The notes beneath the pieces were generated by a model. That model did no database searches. It was not told where the DNA came from and was given only the letters and a program-made list of their open reading frames with translations. Below are positions 1 through 8,381 of a stretch of 64,000 nt of DNA, in pieces. This DNA comes from Granulicella tundricola MP5ACTX9. GTDB lineage: Bacteria > Acidobacteriota > Terriglobia > Terriglobales > Acidobacteriaceae. Both the position numbers and the translations under genes were made by a program. The stretch is taken from assembly GCF_000178975.2 (NCBI RefSeq), contig NC_015057.1, forward strand, positions 248,001 through 312,000, in the 5' to 3' direction. The first letter of the stretch is position 1; every line of letters begins with the position of its first letter.

Positions 1-611
1 TTGTGACGCTGCGCGGTTTCAAGCATGCGGAGGTGGACGGCGGGGTCTTTGTGGCCGGTAAAGCCTATGTAGCGGATCTTGCCGGCCTGGCGGGCAGCTA
101 CGGCGGCTTCAATGGCTCCGCCTGCGGCGAAGATGCGGTCCGGGTCTTCCATGCGGATGATCTCGTGGAACTGGACGAGGTCGATGACGTCTGTCTGGAG
201 GCGGCCGAGGGATTCTTCTAGTTGCTTGTTGTAGGCGTCCGCGGTGCGGCCGTCCATCTTTGACATGAGGAAGACCTTCTGGCGGTAGCCGGAGGACTTG
301 AGGGCCTGGCCCATGCGGACCTCGGAGATGCCGTCGTTGTAGTCCCAGCAGTTGTCGAGGAAGGTGATGCCTTTGTCTACACCGGCGTGGATGAGCTTGA
401 TGCTTTCGGCGGGGTCTTTTTGTTTGCCGAGGTGGAAGCCGCCCATGCCGATGGCGGAGACTGTCTCGCCGGTGGTGCCAAGCTGGCGGTAGATCATGTC
501 CGGGGACTGGGGGCGGGTGGTTGGGGCTGGGGTCGCTGCGGCGGCGGAAGCTTTTGTGGCTATGGCTGCTGTTGCGGCGGTGGCGGATTTGAGGAAGTCT
601 CTGCGCTCCAT
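1..611 (-). CDS. Tat-exported aldo/keto reductase family oxidoreductase (partial, C-terminus outside window)
   Basis: The reading frame runs off the left edge, so only the first 203 codons are seen. The start is the ATG at 611 (protein begins MERRDFLKSATAATAA). RRDFLK followed by an Ala-rich hydrophobic stretch is a twin-arginine signal, so the enzyme is probably exported folded. After residue 38 the sequence is typical of aldo/keto reductases: MIYRQLGTTGETVSAIGMGG at the first strand, then GITFLDNCWDYNDG, which carries the Asp/Tyr pair of the active site, and later the VIDLVQFHE strand. The family reduces carbonyls with NADPH; the substrate cannot be told. Acidobacterial genomes often carry Tat-type members of this family. 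A longer overlapping frame at 109-720 on the same strand is a shadow. Confidence 0.88.
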   Translation of the reverse strand, partial: MERRDFLKSATAATAAIATKASAAAATPAPTTRPQSPDMIYRQLGTTGETVSAIGMGGFHLGKQKDPAESIKLIHAGVDKGITFLDNCWDYNDGISEVRMGQALKSSGYRQKVFLMSKMDGRTADAYNKQLEESLGRLQTDVIDLVQFHEIIRMEDPDRIFAAGGAIEAAVAARQAGKIRYIGFTGHKDPAVHLRMLETAQRH

Positions 612-659
612 GGTGGGTGGCTCCAGTCGGAGAGTGAGATGCGGACTGGAGGTGGAGGG

Positions 660-2147
660 TTACGGGAGTGGTTGGCGGGCGAAGAGTTGGGTTTGGGGGT
701 CTTCGTAGATGAGGTGCCACTGGGGGCTGTGGAGGAGGAGATAGGGGAAGGGACCGCCGCGGGGGAAGAGGACGTGGGTGATGCGGTAGCGGTCTAGGAT
801 CTCAAAGACCTGGTTGGCGTTGAGGACACTGGCGTAGTCCTTCATGATGCCTTCGTGGACGAAGATGTCGGTGCGGCCGTCGAGGAAGACGGGGCGGGTG
901 GGGATGTTCCAGGTGAGGTAGCCGCCCCAGTCGTAGAAGTTGAGGATGCGGGCGTTAGGGGGGAGGGCTCGGATGGCGGGGAGGGCGGCTTCCGGGAAGA
1001 CCGCGGCTACCTGGGCGTGGAGTCGGGTTTGGGTGGGGTAGAGGTGGGCTACTCCGAAAATCAGGATGGCTATGGCTGCGGCGTTGATGAGGGGTTTGTT
1101 TGGTTTGGCGGCTTGATGGCCTAAGAGATCTTTGAGGTCCAGGGCGAGCAACGGGGAGAGGACTATTGCGGCGAGGAAGAGGAAGCGGGAGTAGGTGAGG
1201 GCGGCGTAGATGGTGATGGAGGCTAGCAGCAAATCTGCGAGGAGCCAGGTGCGGCGGCGGATGAGGTTGAGGGCGGCCATTCCGAGGAGGACGGCGAGCA
1301 TAAGCTTGCCGCGGAAGAGATGGAAGTCGAGGCTGGCCCACTCTTCGACGTAGAGGAGGGTGAGTTTTTGCTGGAAGGCTACGTCTAGCGGGTAGGCTAC
1401 GAGACGCCAACCGTAGGGATTGAGGAAGAGGGCGGCGAAGGTGAGGGCGGTGATGAGGAGCCACTTGTTGCGCTCGGGCCGGGGCCATGCGGTGGTGGCG
1501 ATCGAGCCCCAGGTGACGGTGATGGAGTTGGCGGCTATGAAGACGAGGAGGAAGACGAAGCCGATGAGCCAGGAGCCGTGCAGGTTGATCCAGAGGAAGA
1601 AGAGTGGTGGGAGGGCCCAGGTGTAGTTTTTGTTTTCCTTGTAGGTCCAGAGGATGAGGAGCTCGGCGATGAGGCAGAGCCAGCCGAAGAGTAACGTGCG
1701 CGGGGCGAGGGAGACGGTGGCTAGTAGGGCTGCGATCCAGGTGGTGAGGAGCGCTGCGCGGATTTCGTGCGAGCGGAGCCAGGCGAGGAGGAAGATGCCG
1801 AGGATAATGGCTTCCGCGAGGAGCATCATGACGGCGAAGAGACCTCGTTCACCGAAGTGGAGGAAAGCGTAGTAGTAGGGGAGTTCGGAGAGCCACTCGA
1901 AGTTGATCCAGGGGTGGCCGTTGACGGTGAAGGTGTCAGTGTCGGCGCGGATGAAGTGGTGGGTGGTGACGAGGTGGCGGGCGTTGGTGAGGTGCCAGTA
2001 GACGTCCGGGTCGGTGATGGGTGGGTCGGTGTTGAAGGCGGCGAGGACGAAGACTACGGCCATGAGGGCCGCGATGAGGACGGCGGGGAAGATGAGGAGG
2101 CGGGAGAGCGGGTTGGGGGTGGGGCTCGGCACCATAGGGCTCCTCAT
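660..2147 (-). CDS. Polytopic membrane protein, GT-C glycosyltransferase-like
   Basis: A 495-residue integral membrane protein with about ten hydrophobic segments, starting near residue 16. An acidic motif, ITDPDVYWHLTNAR, lies in the first extracytoplasmic loop after TM1. This resembles the loop-1 acidic motif of GT-C-fold, lipid-linked-sugar transferases (GT39/ArnT-like), so such a role is possible but not proven. Further landmarks are LNPYGWRL near the middle and a soluble C-terminal part with NFYDWGGYLTW and FLDGRTDIF. The ATG at 2147 is followed by a second in-frame ATG four codons later (MVPSPTP), so the exact start is uncertain. It lies about 50 bp upstream of the aldo/keto reductase on the same strand, and co-transcription is possible. 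Confidence 0.75.
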   Translation of the reverse strand: MRSPMVPSPTPNPLSRLLIFPAVLIAALMAVVFVLAAFNTDPPITDPDVYWHLTNARHLVTTHHFIRADTDTFTVNGHPWINFEWLSELPYYYAFLHFGERGLFAVMMLLAEAIILGIFLLAWLRSHEIRAALLTTWIAALLATVSLAPRTLLFGWLCLIAELLILWTYKENKNYTWALPPLFFLWINLHGSWLIGFVFLLVFIAANSITVTWGSIATTAWPRPERNKWLLITALTFAALFLNPYGWRLVAYPLDVAFQQKLTLLYVEEWASLDFHLFRGKLMLAVLLGMAALNLIRRRTWLLADLLLASITIYAALTYSRFLFLAAIVLSPLLALDLKDLLGHQAAKPNKPLINAAAIAILIFGVAHLYPTQTRLHAQVAAVFPEAALPAIRALPPNARILNFYDWGGYLTWNIPTRPVFLDGRTDIFVHEGIMKDYASVLNANQVFEILDRYRITHVLFPRGGPFPYLLLHSPQWHLIYEDPQTQLFARQPLP

Positions 2148-2195
2148 GGGGTTGGGATGAGGATAGCCGATGGGGTGGGTGGTGGGAGTGTGAGT

Positions 2196-2286
2196 GCAAC
2201 GGCAAAAGCAGATGCAAAAGCAATAGCAAAAGCAACAGCAAGTGCAAAGACAAATACGGAGGTTCTGAGCTTCGCTCAGAATGACG
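2196..2286. repeat. CAAAAGC-type low-complexity tract plus TTCTGAGC hairpin
   Basis: From about 2196 to 2256 the plus strand repeats short units such as CAAAAGCA, GCAAAAGCAA and GCAACAGC. It is followed by a perfect 8-bp hairpin, TTCTGAGC (2263-2270), loop TTC, GCTCAGAA (2274-2281). The hairpin overlaps the stop codon of the chitinase. Read on the minus strand it begins GTCATTCTGAGCGAAGC, a short sequence I remember as dispersed in acidobacterial genomes (recollection, not checked). It may act as a terminator-like 3' end for the chitinase mRNA. Confidence 0.55.
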
Positions 2287-3547
2287 GATTTATTGGGGTG
2301 AATGGCGGTTGTGGTGGGGCGAGAGTAGTGAAGGGTTCGGTTGGTGGGGTGTAGGTGGTGAGCCAGGGGACGTGGAGGGCTTCGTGGGCGGCGTTGAGAA
2401 GGGTGGCGGTGGGGGTGTCTTCTCCGAGGTGCCAGATCATGAGGCCGCCTAGCTGCTGCTCTACGGCGAAGGCGGTTTTGTGGCGGATGCTGGTGGGGTC
2501 GTCGTAGGTCCAGAAGGCGTCGCCGTCGTAGAGCCAGGGGGATTGGGAGGACTCCTCGCGGTAGACGGTGGATTTGGCGATGAGGGCTTCGATGTAGGGA
2601 TAGGGGCGGTCGCCTCGGATGGGTTCGCCCTGCTGGAAGAGGCCGTTGTTTTCCCTGGAGACGACGTGCCAGCCGTAGCCGTAGAAAGGCAGGCCCATGA
2701 AGAGCTTGGAGGCAGGGACGCCGGCAGCGATCCAGGCTTGAACGCTTCCCTGCACCGAGCCTCCGAAGCCACCGGGGCGGGCGTTTGAGAACGGGGCGAT
2801 GAAGCCGGTGGAGCGGGCCCAGGGGCCGGTGTAGTCGTACGACATGATGCCGATGTGATCTACGAGGCGGGCGATGGCGGGGAGGTTGGCGGGGTCGCCG
2901 GTCATGCGCGGGCTGGGGCCTACGGCGATGGAGAGGAGCGCGCCGGGGTGGACGGCTTCGGACTGGCGGCGGAGCTCGGTCAGGAGGGCGAGGAAGTTGG
3001 CGGAGTCCTCCGGGTGGGGGAACTCCCAGTCAACATCTATGCCGTCAAAGAGGCCGGGGGCATGGACGCCAGGGGCAAGGTCGCCGCGCAGGAAGAGATC
3101 GACGCAGGAGGCGACGAAGGCCTGGCGCTGGGCGGCTTGGGCGTCAGCGGCGAAGTCTCGGGCCTGGCCTTCCAGCGAGATGAGGATCTTGAGGTTGGGG
3201 TAGAGGCGCTTGAGCTTGAGGAGTTGGTTGAAGTTGCCTCGGAGGGACTGGGTGGGGGTATCGGCTATGCCGTCGAGGCTTTGGTCCGCAGGGACGATGC
3301 GGGTAGTGTCGGCGTTGGGATCGGCGATGGAGCAGCGGCCGTTGGTGACGAAGGCCTGGGCGTAGATGAGTTGGTCAAGCTTTTCCGCGGCGTGGGAGGT
3401 GACTAGGTTCTTGACGGTGTACTGGGGCTGATCGTAGAGGCCCCATTGGGGGAAGTAACCGGTGAGGAGCGGGGTCTGGGCGTGGAGCGGTAGTACGGGA
3501 GTGAGGATGATTGCGACGAGCGAAAGCAGGAGACGAGAGAGACGCAT
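2276..3547 (-). CDS. Secreted GH18 chitinase-like glycoside hydrolase
   Basis: A 423-residue protein with a signal peptide (residues 1-23, ending LPLHA before Q24). The family-18 catalytic signature is intact: DGIDVDWEF, with D168, D171, D173 and the acid/base E175. It follows the SLEG strand (about 124-127), and IMSYDYTG further on supplies the Tyr/Asp pair typical of the family. GH18 enzymes cleave beta-1,4-linked GlcNAc polymers by substrate-assisted catalysis, so chitin or related glycans are the likely substrate; endo-GlcNAcase or a lytic relative cannot be excluded. No carbohydrate-binding module is visible. The last codons and the stop are supplied by a short hairpin repeat (2263-2286). 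Confidence 0.9.
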   Translation of the reverse strand: MRLSRLLLSLVAIILTPVLPLHAQTPLLTGYFPQWGLYDQPQYTVKNLVTSHAAEKLDQLIYAQAFVTNGRCSIADPNADTTRIVPADQSLDGIADTPTQSLRGNFNQLLKLKRLYPNLKILISLEGQARDFAADAQAAQRQAFVASCVDLFLRGDLAPGVHAPGLFDGIDVDWEFPHPEDSANFLALLTELRRQSEAVHPGALLSIAVGPSPRMTGDPANLPAIARLVDHIGIMSYDYTGPWARSTGFIAPFSNARPGGFGGSVQGSVQAWIAAGVPASKLFMGLPFYGYGWHVVSRENNGLFQQGEPIRGDRPYPYIEALIAKSTVYREESSQSPWLYDGDAFWTYDDPTSIRHKTAFAVEQQLGGLMIWHLGEDTPTATLLNAAHEALHVPWLTTYTPPTEPFTTLAPPQPPFTPINPSF

Positions 3548-3687
3548 TACGAGATTGGACGCGCGGTTTGGCTGCGGGGACTCTATGCAGGAGCGTTGGA
3601 GCGGGATTGAAGCGGAGTGGAATTCTTTTCGATGGTTTGTTGACTGGGGCGATGTTAGGATTGCCGCGAGTTGAAAGGAGTTTGTGC

Positions 3688-4086
3688 GTGGCTATTAAAT
3701 TTCATCCTCAGTGGAAGATTGCCGATCCTTGGTATACACAACGGTACGGCTCGTATCAGGTCTTTCTCGATTCAGTGAATCAACAACAGATCATGGCGGC
3801 CCTATGGGCTGCGAATGGTCACTTCCGGGGCCAACCGTGGGTCACCGAGATCCTGCAGGATGCGGCGAGCACGTCGCAGCATAGCTATGACGTGACGATC
3901 GAGCAGGGCGTGCATCAGCCTGAGAGCTACGCGGGTGAAGACGGCTTCATTCTTCACTTCACGATGCGCAACTCGCGCGGCAGGGCCTATCACCTCTACG
4001 TGAAGCAGAAGGATAACGGCGCACTGACCATTAACGAGATCAGCTTTATGCGGAACGGTGCGCAGGTCCAGGTTTTCTATAGCTAA
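3688..4086 (+). CDS. Small conserved-looking protein of unknown function
   Basis: I do not recognise this 132-residue protein. I place the start at the GTG at 3688 (VAIKFHPQWKI) because GAAAGGAG lies at 3673-3680 with a 7-base spacer. The open frame goes back to 3511, but that part has no good start and overlaps the promoter region of the chitinase. There is no signal peptide or membrane segment. The protein is of mixed charge and contains HLYVKQKDNGALTINEISFM near the C-terminus, which looks like a small beta-rich domain. It stands alone between the divergent chitinase and the M61 peptidase. It is likely cytosolic; no function is assigned. Confidence 0.7.
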   Translation: MAIKFHPQWKIADPWYTQRYGSYQVFLDSVNQQQIMAALWAANGHFRGQPWVTEILQDAASTSQHSYDVTIEQGVHQPESYAGEDGFILHFTMRNSRGRAYHLYVKQKDNGALTINEISFMRNGAQVQVFYS

Positions 4087-4140
4087 CCGTTTCAGGGCGT
4101 CTTTGTACCAGGGCCATCTTTGAAGATTCGATCAGAATAG

Positions 4141-4176
4141 AAGCTCCTCCCGCCGGGCATGCGTGAGGGGCTTTCG
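4141..4176 (+). terminator. Weak rho-independent terminator after the 3688-4086 gene
   Basis: AAGCTCCTC (4141-4149) can pair with GAGGGGCTT (4165-4173), nine pairs including one G-U, with a 15-base loop. Only a short T run follows, so the call is tentative. Confidence 0.35.
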
Positions 4177-4323
4177 TGCGTAGGGGTGACGGAGGTTGCG
4201 AAACAATTTGGGATGGGGTGTCGTCCTATGAGAATCTAAGCCATTCCCTTTGCGCTGCCGGGCCTTGTGTTGTCGAGGCCAGGTGCGAGATGTTTCATTC
4301 CGATTGATTCGAGGATTTGTTTA

Positions 4324-6267
4324 ATGCCGATTCGCCCCAGCCTGTTTCTGAGTGCCGTGCTTTGCAGTGCGGCCGCGTTTGCGCAGAGTGCGCCTATCAA
4401 GATTGTGGCCGACCTGTCCGAGGCCCCGCGACGGTTGTATCACGCTGAGATCGACATTCCGGTGAAGAGCGGGCCGCTGACGCTGACGACTCCGAAGTGG
4501 ATTCCGGGGAACCACAGACCGACGGGGCCGGTGGACGACATTACGGGTGTGGTGTTTACGGCGAATGGCGAGACACTGAAGTGGCGGCGTGACGATGTGG
4601 ATCTGTACGAGTTCCACCTGACGGTACCGAAGGGCGTGACGAACGTTCATGCGCATCTGGACTTCATCGTTGAGGGGCGGGTGACGGATCACATGGCGGT
4701 GCTGGAGTGGGAGAAACTGCTGCTGTATCCGGCGGACAAGCCGGGGCGTGAGATTGCAATTCAGCCGAGCATTACGGTGCCTGCGGGTTGGGGGATCGGG
4801 ACGGCGCTGCAGCCTACTGGGGCGGGGACGAATGCTGTGAATACGGGGATCGGCGCGAAGGATCATGGGCCTACGGCGGGTGCGACGACGACCAACTATG
4901 CGGCTACGACGGTGGAACAGTTGGAGGATTCACCGGCGATTGCGGGGCAGTACTTTCATGAGTTTCCGCTGGCTCCGGAGATGGGTGTGAAGCACTATAT
5001 CGACGTGGTGAGCGATCTGCCGGAGGACTCGAACCTGCGGCCTGATCTGCTGGCGGAGACGGCCAACCTGGTGCGTGAGGCGAATGCGGCGTATGGGTCG
5101 CACCACTACAACACGTATCACTTCCTCCTGACGCTGTCCGATGTTGCGGGCGGAGAGGGTTTGGAGCATGGGCAGTCCAGCGACAACGGTGTGGGCGAGA
5201 AGGCCTTCTCCACGGCGCATCCGGGAAGTGATCTGCTGGCGCATGAGTACACGCATAGCTGGAACGGGAAGTATCGGCGGCCAGCTCGTTTGTACCAGGA
5301 GAAGTTTTCTACGGCCGAGCAGGGTGACCTGCTTTGGGTCTATGAAGGCATGACGCAGTACATGGGGAATGTGCTGGCGGTGCGGTCTGGATTGAAGACG
5401 AAGCAGCAGTATCTGGATACGATTGCGACGACTGCGGCAGGGCTGGATACGAAGGCTGGGCGGCAGTGGCGCTCGACCGAGGACACGGCGATTGCGGCGA
5501 GTATTCTGCGTGGCGGCAGCCCGGCGTGGTCCAACTGGAAGCGTGGGCAGGACTACTACCAGGAGGGTGCTCTGCTCTGGCTGGATGCGGATACGAAGAT
5601 CCGGCAGTTGACGCAGGGAAAGAAGTCGCTCACTGACTTTCAGCAGATCTTTCTGGCCAAGGGCGGGAGCACGGGTCCGATGATTGCGCCGTATGAACGG
5701 CCGGAGTTGATTGCGGATCTGAATACGATTGCGCCGTATGACTGGGCTACGTTCCTGCGGGATCGGGTGGATGCGATTACGCCTCGTGCGGATGTGGCGG
5801 GGATCGAGCAGGGTGGATACAAGCTGGTGTATCTGGATCATCCTCCGAAGCGTGAGGCGGGTGAGGGGCCTCAGCGTGGGGGCGGCGGGCCGGATGTCTG
5901 GTACTCGCTGGGGATCCGGATCGGCGGTGGTGGCCCCGCGGGACGGGGCGGCGGCGGTGAAGGGACGATCAGCGATGTGAGATGGGGTGGGCCGGGGGAT
6001 GATGCCGGGCTTTATCCGGGGCAGAAGATCGTCGCAGTGAACGGGACGGCCTTCAGTGCGGAGGCTTTGATTGCCGCGGTGAAGGGGGCCAAGGGGACGT
6101 CTGAGCCGATTCATTTCCTGGTGGAGCATGAAGGGGCGGTGAAGACCGTGGACCTGAGCTACCACGATGGGGAACGGTATCCATCGCTCGAACGAGTGGA
6201 TGGGACGCCGGATTTCCTTGGGGATATTGCCAAGCCTCTGGCTGCTCCGGTGACTGCTGCTAAGTAA
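4324..6267 (+). CDS. Secreted M61 (glycyl aminopeptidase-like) metallopeptidase with PDZ domain
   Basis: The start is set at the ATG at 4324 (MPIRPSLFLSAVLCSAAAFA), because GAGGAT at 4311-4316 is well spaced and the peptide gives a clean signal sequence cut after AFA-Q. The product has 647 residues. The zinc site HEYTHSW is at 307-313, with the third ligand probably in the following VYEGMTQY motif (E341). An N-terminal beta domain with LTTPKWIPGNHRP precedes it, as in the M61 family. After a Gly-rich linker (about 545-560) a PDZ domain follows (GLYPGQKIVAVNG). M61 enzymes are exo- or endopeptidases with a preference for small residues; the protein is likely periplasmic. Convergent with the amidase gene. 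Confidence 0.93.
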   Translation: MPIRPSLFLSAVLCSAAAFAQSAPIKIVADLSEAPRRLYHAEIDIPVKSGPLTLTTPKWIPGNHRPTGPVDDITGVVFTANGETLKWRRDDVDLYEFHLTVPKGVTNVHAHLDFIVEGRVTDHMAVLEWEKLLLYPADKPGREIAIQPSITVPAGWGIGTALQPTGAGTNAVNTGIGAKDHGPTAGATTTNYAATTVEQLEDSPAIAGQYFHEFPLAPEMGVKHYIDVVSDLPEDSNLRPDLLAETANLVREANAAYGSHHYNTYHFLLTLSDVAGGEGLEHGQSSDNGVGEKAFSTAHPGSDLLAHEYTHSWNGKYRRPARLYQEKFSTAEQGDLLWVYEGMTQYMGNVLAVRSGLKTKQQYLDTIATTAAGLDTKAGRQWRSTEDTAIAASILRGGSPAWSNWKRGQDYYQEGALLWLDADTKIRQLTQGKKSLTDFQQIFLAKGGSTGPMIAPYERPELIADLNTIAPYDWATFLRDRVDAITPRADVAGIEQGGYKLVYLDHPPKREAGEGPQRGGGGPDVWYSLGIRIGGGGPAGRGGGGEGTISDVRWGGPGDDAGLYPGQKIVAVNGTAFSAEALIAAVKGAKGTSEPIHFLVEHEGAVKTVDLSYHDGERYPSLERVDGTPDFLGDIAKPLAAPVTAAK

Positions 6268-6286
6268 AGCTGGAGTGATGTGAAGG

Positions 6287-6316
6287 CGGCGCGGAGATCA
6301 CTCTCGCGCCGATTTT
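6287..6316 (+). terminator. Terminator of the M61 peptidase gene
   Basis: Perfect 7-bp stem CGGCGCG (6287-6293) / CGCGCCG (6305-6311) with an 11-base loop, followed by ATTTT and later a second ATTTT. It lies 20 bases after the stop codon. Confidence 0.65.
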
Positions 6317-6344
6317 GCATTTTGGGTGATTCAAGTGGAGGCGG

Positions 6345-6410
6345 TCGTTTGCTTCCGCAAACGATACCCCACCCTGTCGCGATGAAGCCGCGCCGAGGAT
6401 GGGGCACCCG
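6345..6410. repeat. Compound hairpin element ending in ATGGGGCACCC (copy A)
   Basis: Between convergent genes. A perfect hairpin TCGTTTGC (6345-6352), loop TTCC, GCAAACGA (6357-6364) is followed by a second stem, CCCCACCCT (6367-6375) with AGGATGGGG (6396-6404), with one mismatch. The element ends ATGGGGCACCCG at 6399-6410. The same tail follows a different hairpin at 47922-47953, so this looks like a dispersed REP-like family. Confidence 0.5.
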
Positions 6411-6412
6411 GG

Positions 6413-8086
6413 TTACTGGTCTTCTGCAGGGCGGGGTTGGGTGACGAGGACTGGCGGTTCGCGGTGGTGGGTGAACTGCTCGTAGGCGAAGGCGTAACCG
6501 AGGAGGTCGCCGTCGTGCCAGGGGCGGGTTGAGAACTCAATGCCGGTGGGGAGGCCGCTGGCGTAGAAGCCTGAAGGGACGACTATTGCTGGGACGCCGA
6601 TCTTGTTGACCCAGCCGGTGTTGCTGTGGGGGCCGCTGGAGGGGCGGCCGTCGGGCTGGGGGATGGTCTCGTCGTTGGGTGGCATCTGCAGGGCTGGGTA
6701 GACGTAGCCGTCGAGGTGATAGCGGTCAAGGCCTTCGTTGTAGGCGGCCAGCATGGCTTGCTGCGGGGCGAAGAAGGTGGCGTTGGCTTCGGGGTCGGAC
6801 TCGAGATCGCGCTGGGTGACGGCGGGCTGTCGAGGTGAGTTGGAGCCGATGATGTTGCCGGGGATGGAGGAGCCGGTGGTTTTTTCGAAGTCGGCTATGG
6901 AGTGGTATTGGGTGGGGCCGTAGTCGCGGAGGAAGTGGTCCATGCCCTCGCGGAGATAGGGGCGGGTGGTGACGGGCATCCTGGCGAAGGACTCGGGCAG
7001 GAGGTCATCCGCGATGACGATGGTGGCACCGGCTGCGCGGAGCTCGTCTAGGGCCTTGAGGAAGAGGGCGCGGGTCTCGGGGCGGAGGGTGCTGTCACGC
7101 GACTGGCCCATGGTGGAGGTGGTTGGTGTAGAACTCTGCGCAACGATGAAGGCGGGGACACCGAGGCGCTTGCCTTTGAGGGCGTCGGGCTTGAGGTAGG
7201 CCGTGTAGGGGGCGGGTTGGGCTTTGGTGCCCGAGGCTTTGGTGCGGAAGTCTTGTGGGTCTTCTCCGGCCATGACGCCGAGAGCTATGGCTGCGTCGGT
7301 GACGTCGCGTGCGATGGGACCGGTGTTGTCTCGGAGCCAGTCCAAAGGCGCGATGCCGGCGATGCTGACGAGGCCTCGCGTGGGTAGGATGCCGACCACT
7401 GCGCTGGTGCCGGAGGGCATGCGGATGGAGTTGGCGGTGTCCGTGCCGGTGCCGAGGAGCGCGAAGTTTGCTGTGACTGCGGTGACCGTGCCGCCGGATG
7501 AACCGCCAGGGGAGAAGCGTGCGTCGTAGGCGTTGCCGGTGCGGCCGAAGGCGGAACTCTTGTTGGTGTCAGACGCGGCGAAGTCCGGCATGTTGGTTTG
7601 AGCGAGGAGGATGGCTCCGGCCGCGCGGAGTCTGGTGACGACGGTGGCATCCTTGGGTGCGACGAGTTCCTTGCCGGGGATCTGGAAGTCCTTCCAGCCG
7701 TCGTAGGTGATGAGGCCCTTGATGCTGGTGTTGGACTTGATGACCATGGGGATGCCCCAGAGAGGGCCGGGGTGGAAGCTCTTGCCTGCCTGTGCTGCCG
7801 CCTTATCTTCCGAGGCCGCCGTGGCTAGGGCGGCGGCGGTGTCTACGTGGATGAGGGCTTTGTAGCGGGTGTCGTATTGGGTGATGCGATCGAGATACCA
7901 CTGGGTGACCTGGACGACGGTGTAGCGGTGAGTGGCATAGAGGGATTGGAGCGAGGGGATGGTGGCTTCGAGAAGATCGCGGTCCAACTGGGCCTTGGTG
8001 GCTGGAGGCGTTGCGAGGAGCAGAGGCGTGGTGCAGAGGAAGAGCGCAGCGGCGCTGAGGGAACGGATGGAAGTGAGGCGGATCAT
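6413..8086 (-). CDS. Exported amidase (amidase-signature family)
   Basis: I choose the ATG at 8086 because CAGGAG sits five bases upstream and the protein then opens with a signal peptide (MIRLTSIRSLSAAALFLCTTP). The open frame to 8152 adds 22 residues with no export logic. The 557-residue product carries the amidase-signature triad: the Lys in GIPMVIKSN, the first Ser in FSPGGSSGGT, and the nucleophilic Ser in GTDTANSIRMPSG. Many members have GTDTGGSI at that site; the ANS variant occurs in exported members of the family. The enzyme hydrolyses amides or amidated peptides, but the substrate is unknown. It is likely periplasmic, and divergent from TonB receptor 1. Confidence 0.92.
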   Translation of the reverse strand: MIRLTSIRSLSAAALFLCTTPLLLATPPATKAQLDRDLLEATIPSLQSLYATHRYTVVQVTQWYLDRITQYDTRYKALIHVDTAAALATAASEDKAAAQAGKSFHPGPLWGIPMVIKSNTSIKGLITYDGWKDFQIPGKELVAPKDATVVTRLRAAGAILLAQTNMPDFAASDTNKSSAFGRTGNAYDARFSPGGSSGGTVTAVTANFALLGTGTDTANSIRMPSGTSAVVGILPTRGLVSIAGIAPLDWLRDNTGPIARDVTDAAIALGVMAGEDPQDFRTKASGTKAQPAPYTAYLKPDALKGKRLGVPAFIVAQSSTPTTSTMGQSRDSTLRPETRALFLKALDELRAAGATIVIADDLLPESFARMPVTTRPYLREGMDHFLRDYGPTQYHSIADFEKTTGSSIPGNIIGSNSPRQPAVTQRDLESDPEANATFFAPQQAMLAAYNEGLDRYHLDGYVYPALQMPPNDETIPQPDGRPSSGPHSNTGWVNKIGVPAIVVPSGFYASGLPTGIEFSTRPWHDGDLLGYAFAYEQFTHHREPPVLVTQPRPAEDQ

Positions 8087-8212
8087 GAAGGCTCCTGAGG
8101 TCTGCGCGAAGTTCCTTGATTCTGTCATAGGTATGCCCTTGCGTTGATGCATGACGCGATGAGCTTGTGTGAACGGGCGATCAGAGCTTCGTGAAAAGAG
8201 TTGAGAAAGTTC

Positions 8213-8241
8213 TTGCGTTCGGAAGCGTCACTGCCTATAAC
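8213..8241 (+). promoter_or_regulatory. Candidate sigma-70 promoter of TonB receptor 1
   Basis: TTGCGT (8213-8218), 17-base spacer, TATAAC (8236-8241). It would give a leader of about 135 bases before the ATG at 8382. Judged by eye only. Confidence 0.4.
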
Positions 8242-8306
8242 TGGGTCTATAACGAAAAATCAGTTTTCACGGAACCGCAAGGGTCCGCTGAATCCCTGCG
8301 CGTCTA

Positions 8307-8327
8307 CGCGGAGAGGGCCTCTCCGCG
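8307..8327. promoter_or_regulatory. Perfect 10-bp inverted repeat in the leader of TonB receptor 1
   Basis: CGCGGAGAGG (8307-8316), one central base, CCTCTCCGCG (8318-8327). It lies about 55 bases before the start codon and downstream of the candidate promoter, so it could be an RNA hairpin in the 5' leader or a protein-binding site. Confidence 0.5.
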
Positions 8328-8381
8328 CAAGCTTCACTTCTCTATCGCGTTCCAAACGCCTGTGAACCCTTAGGAGTCTTT

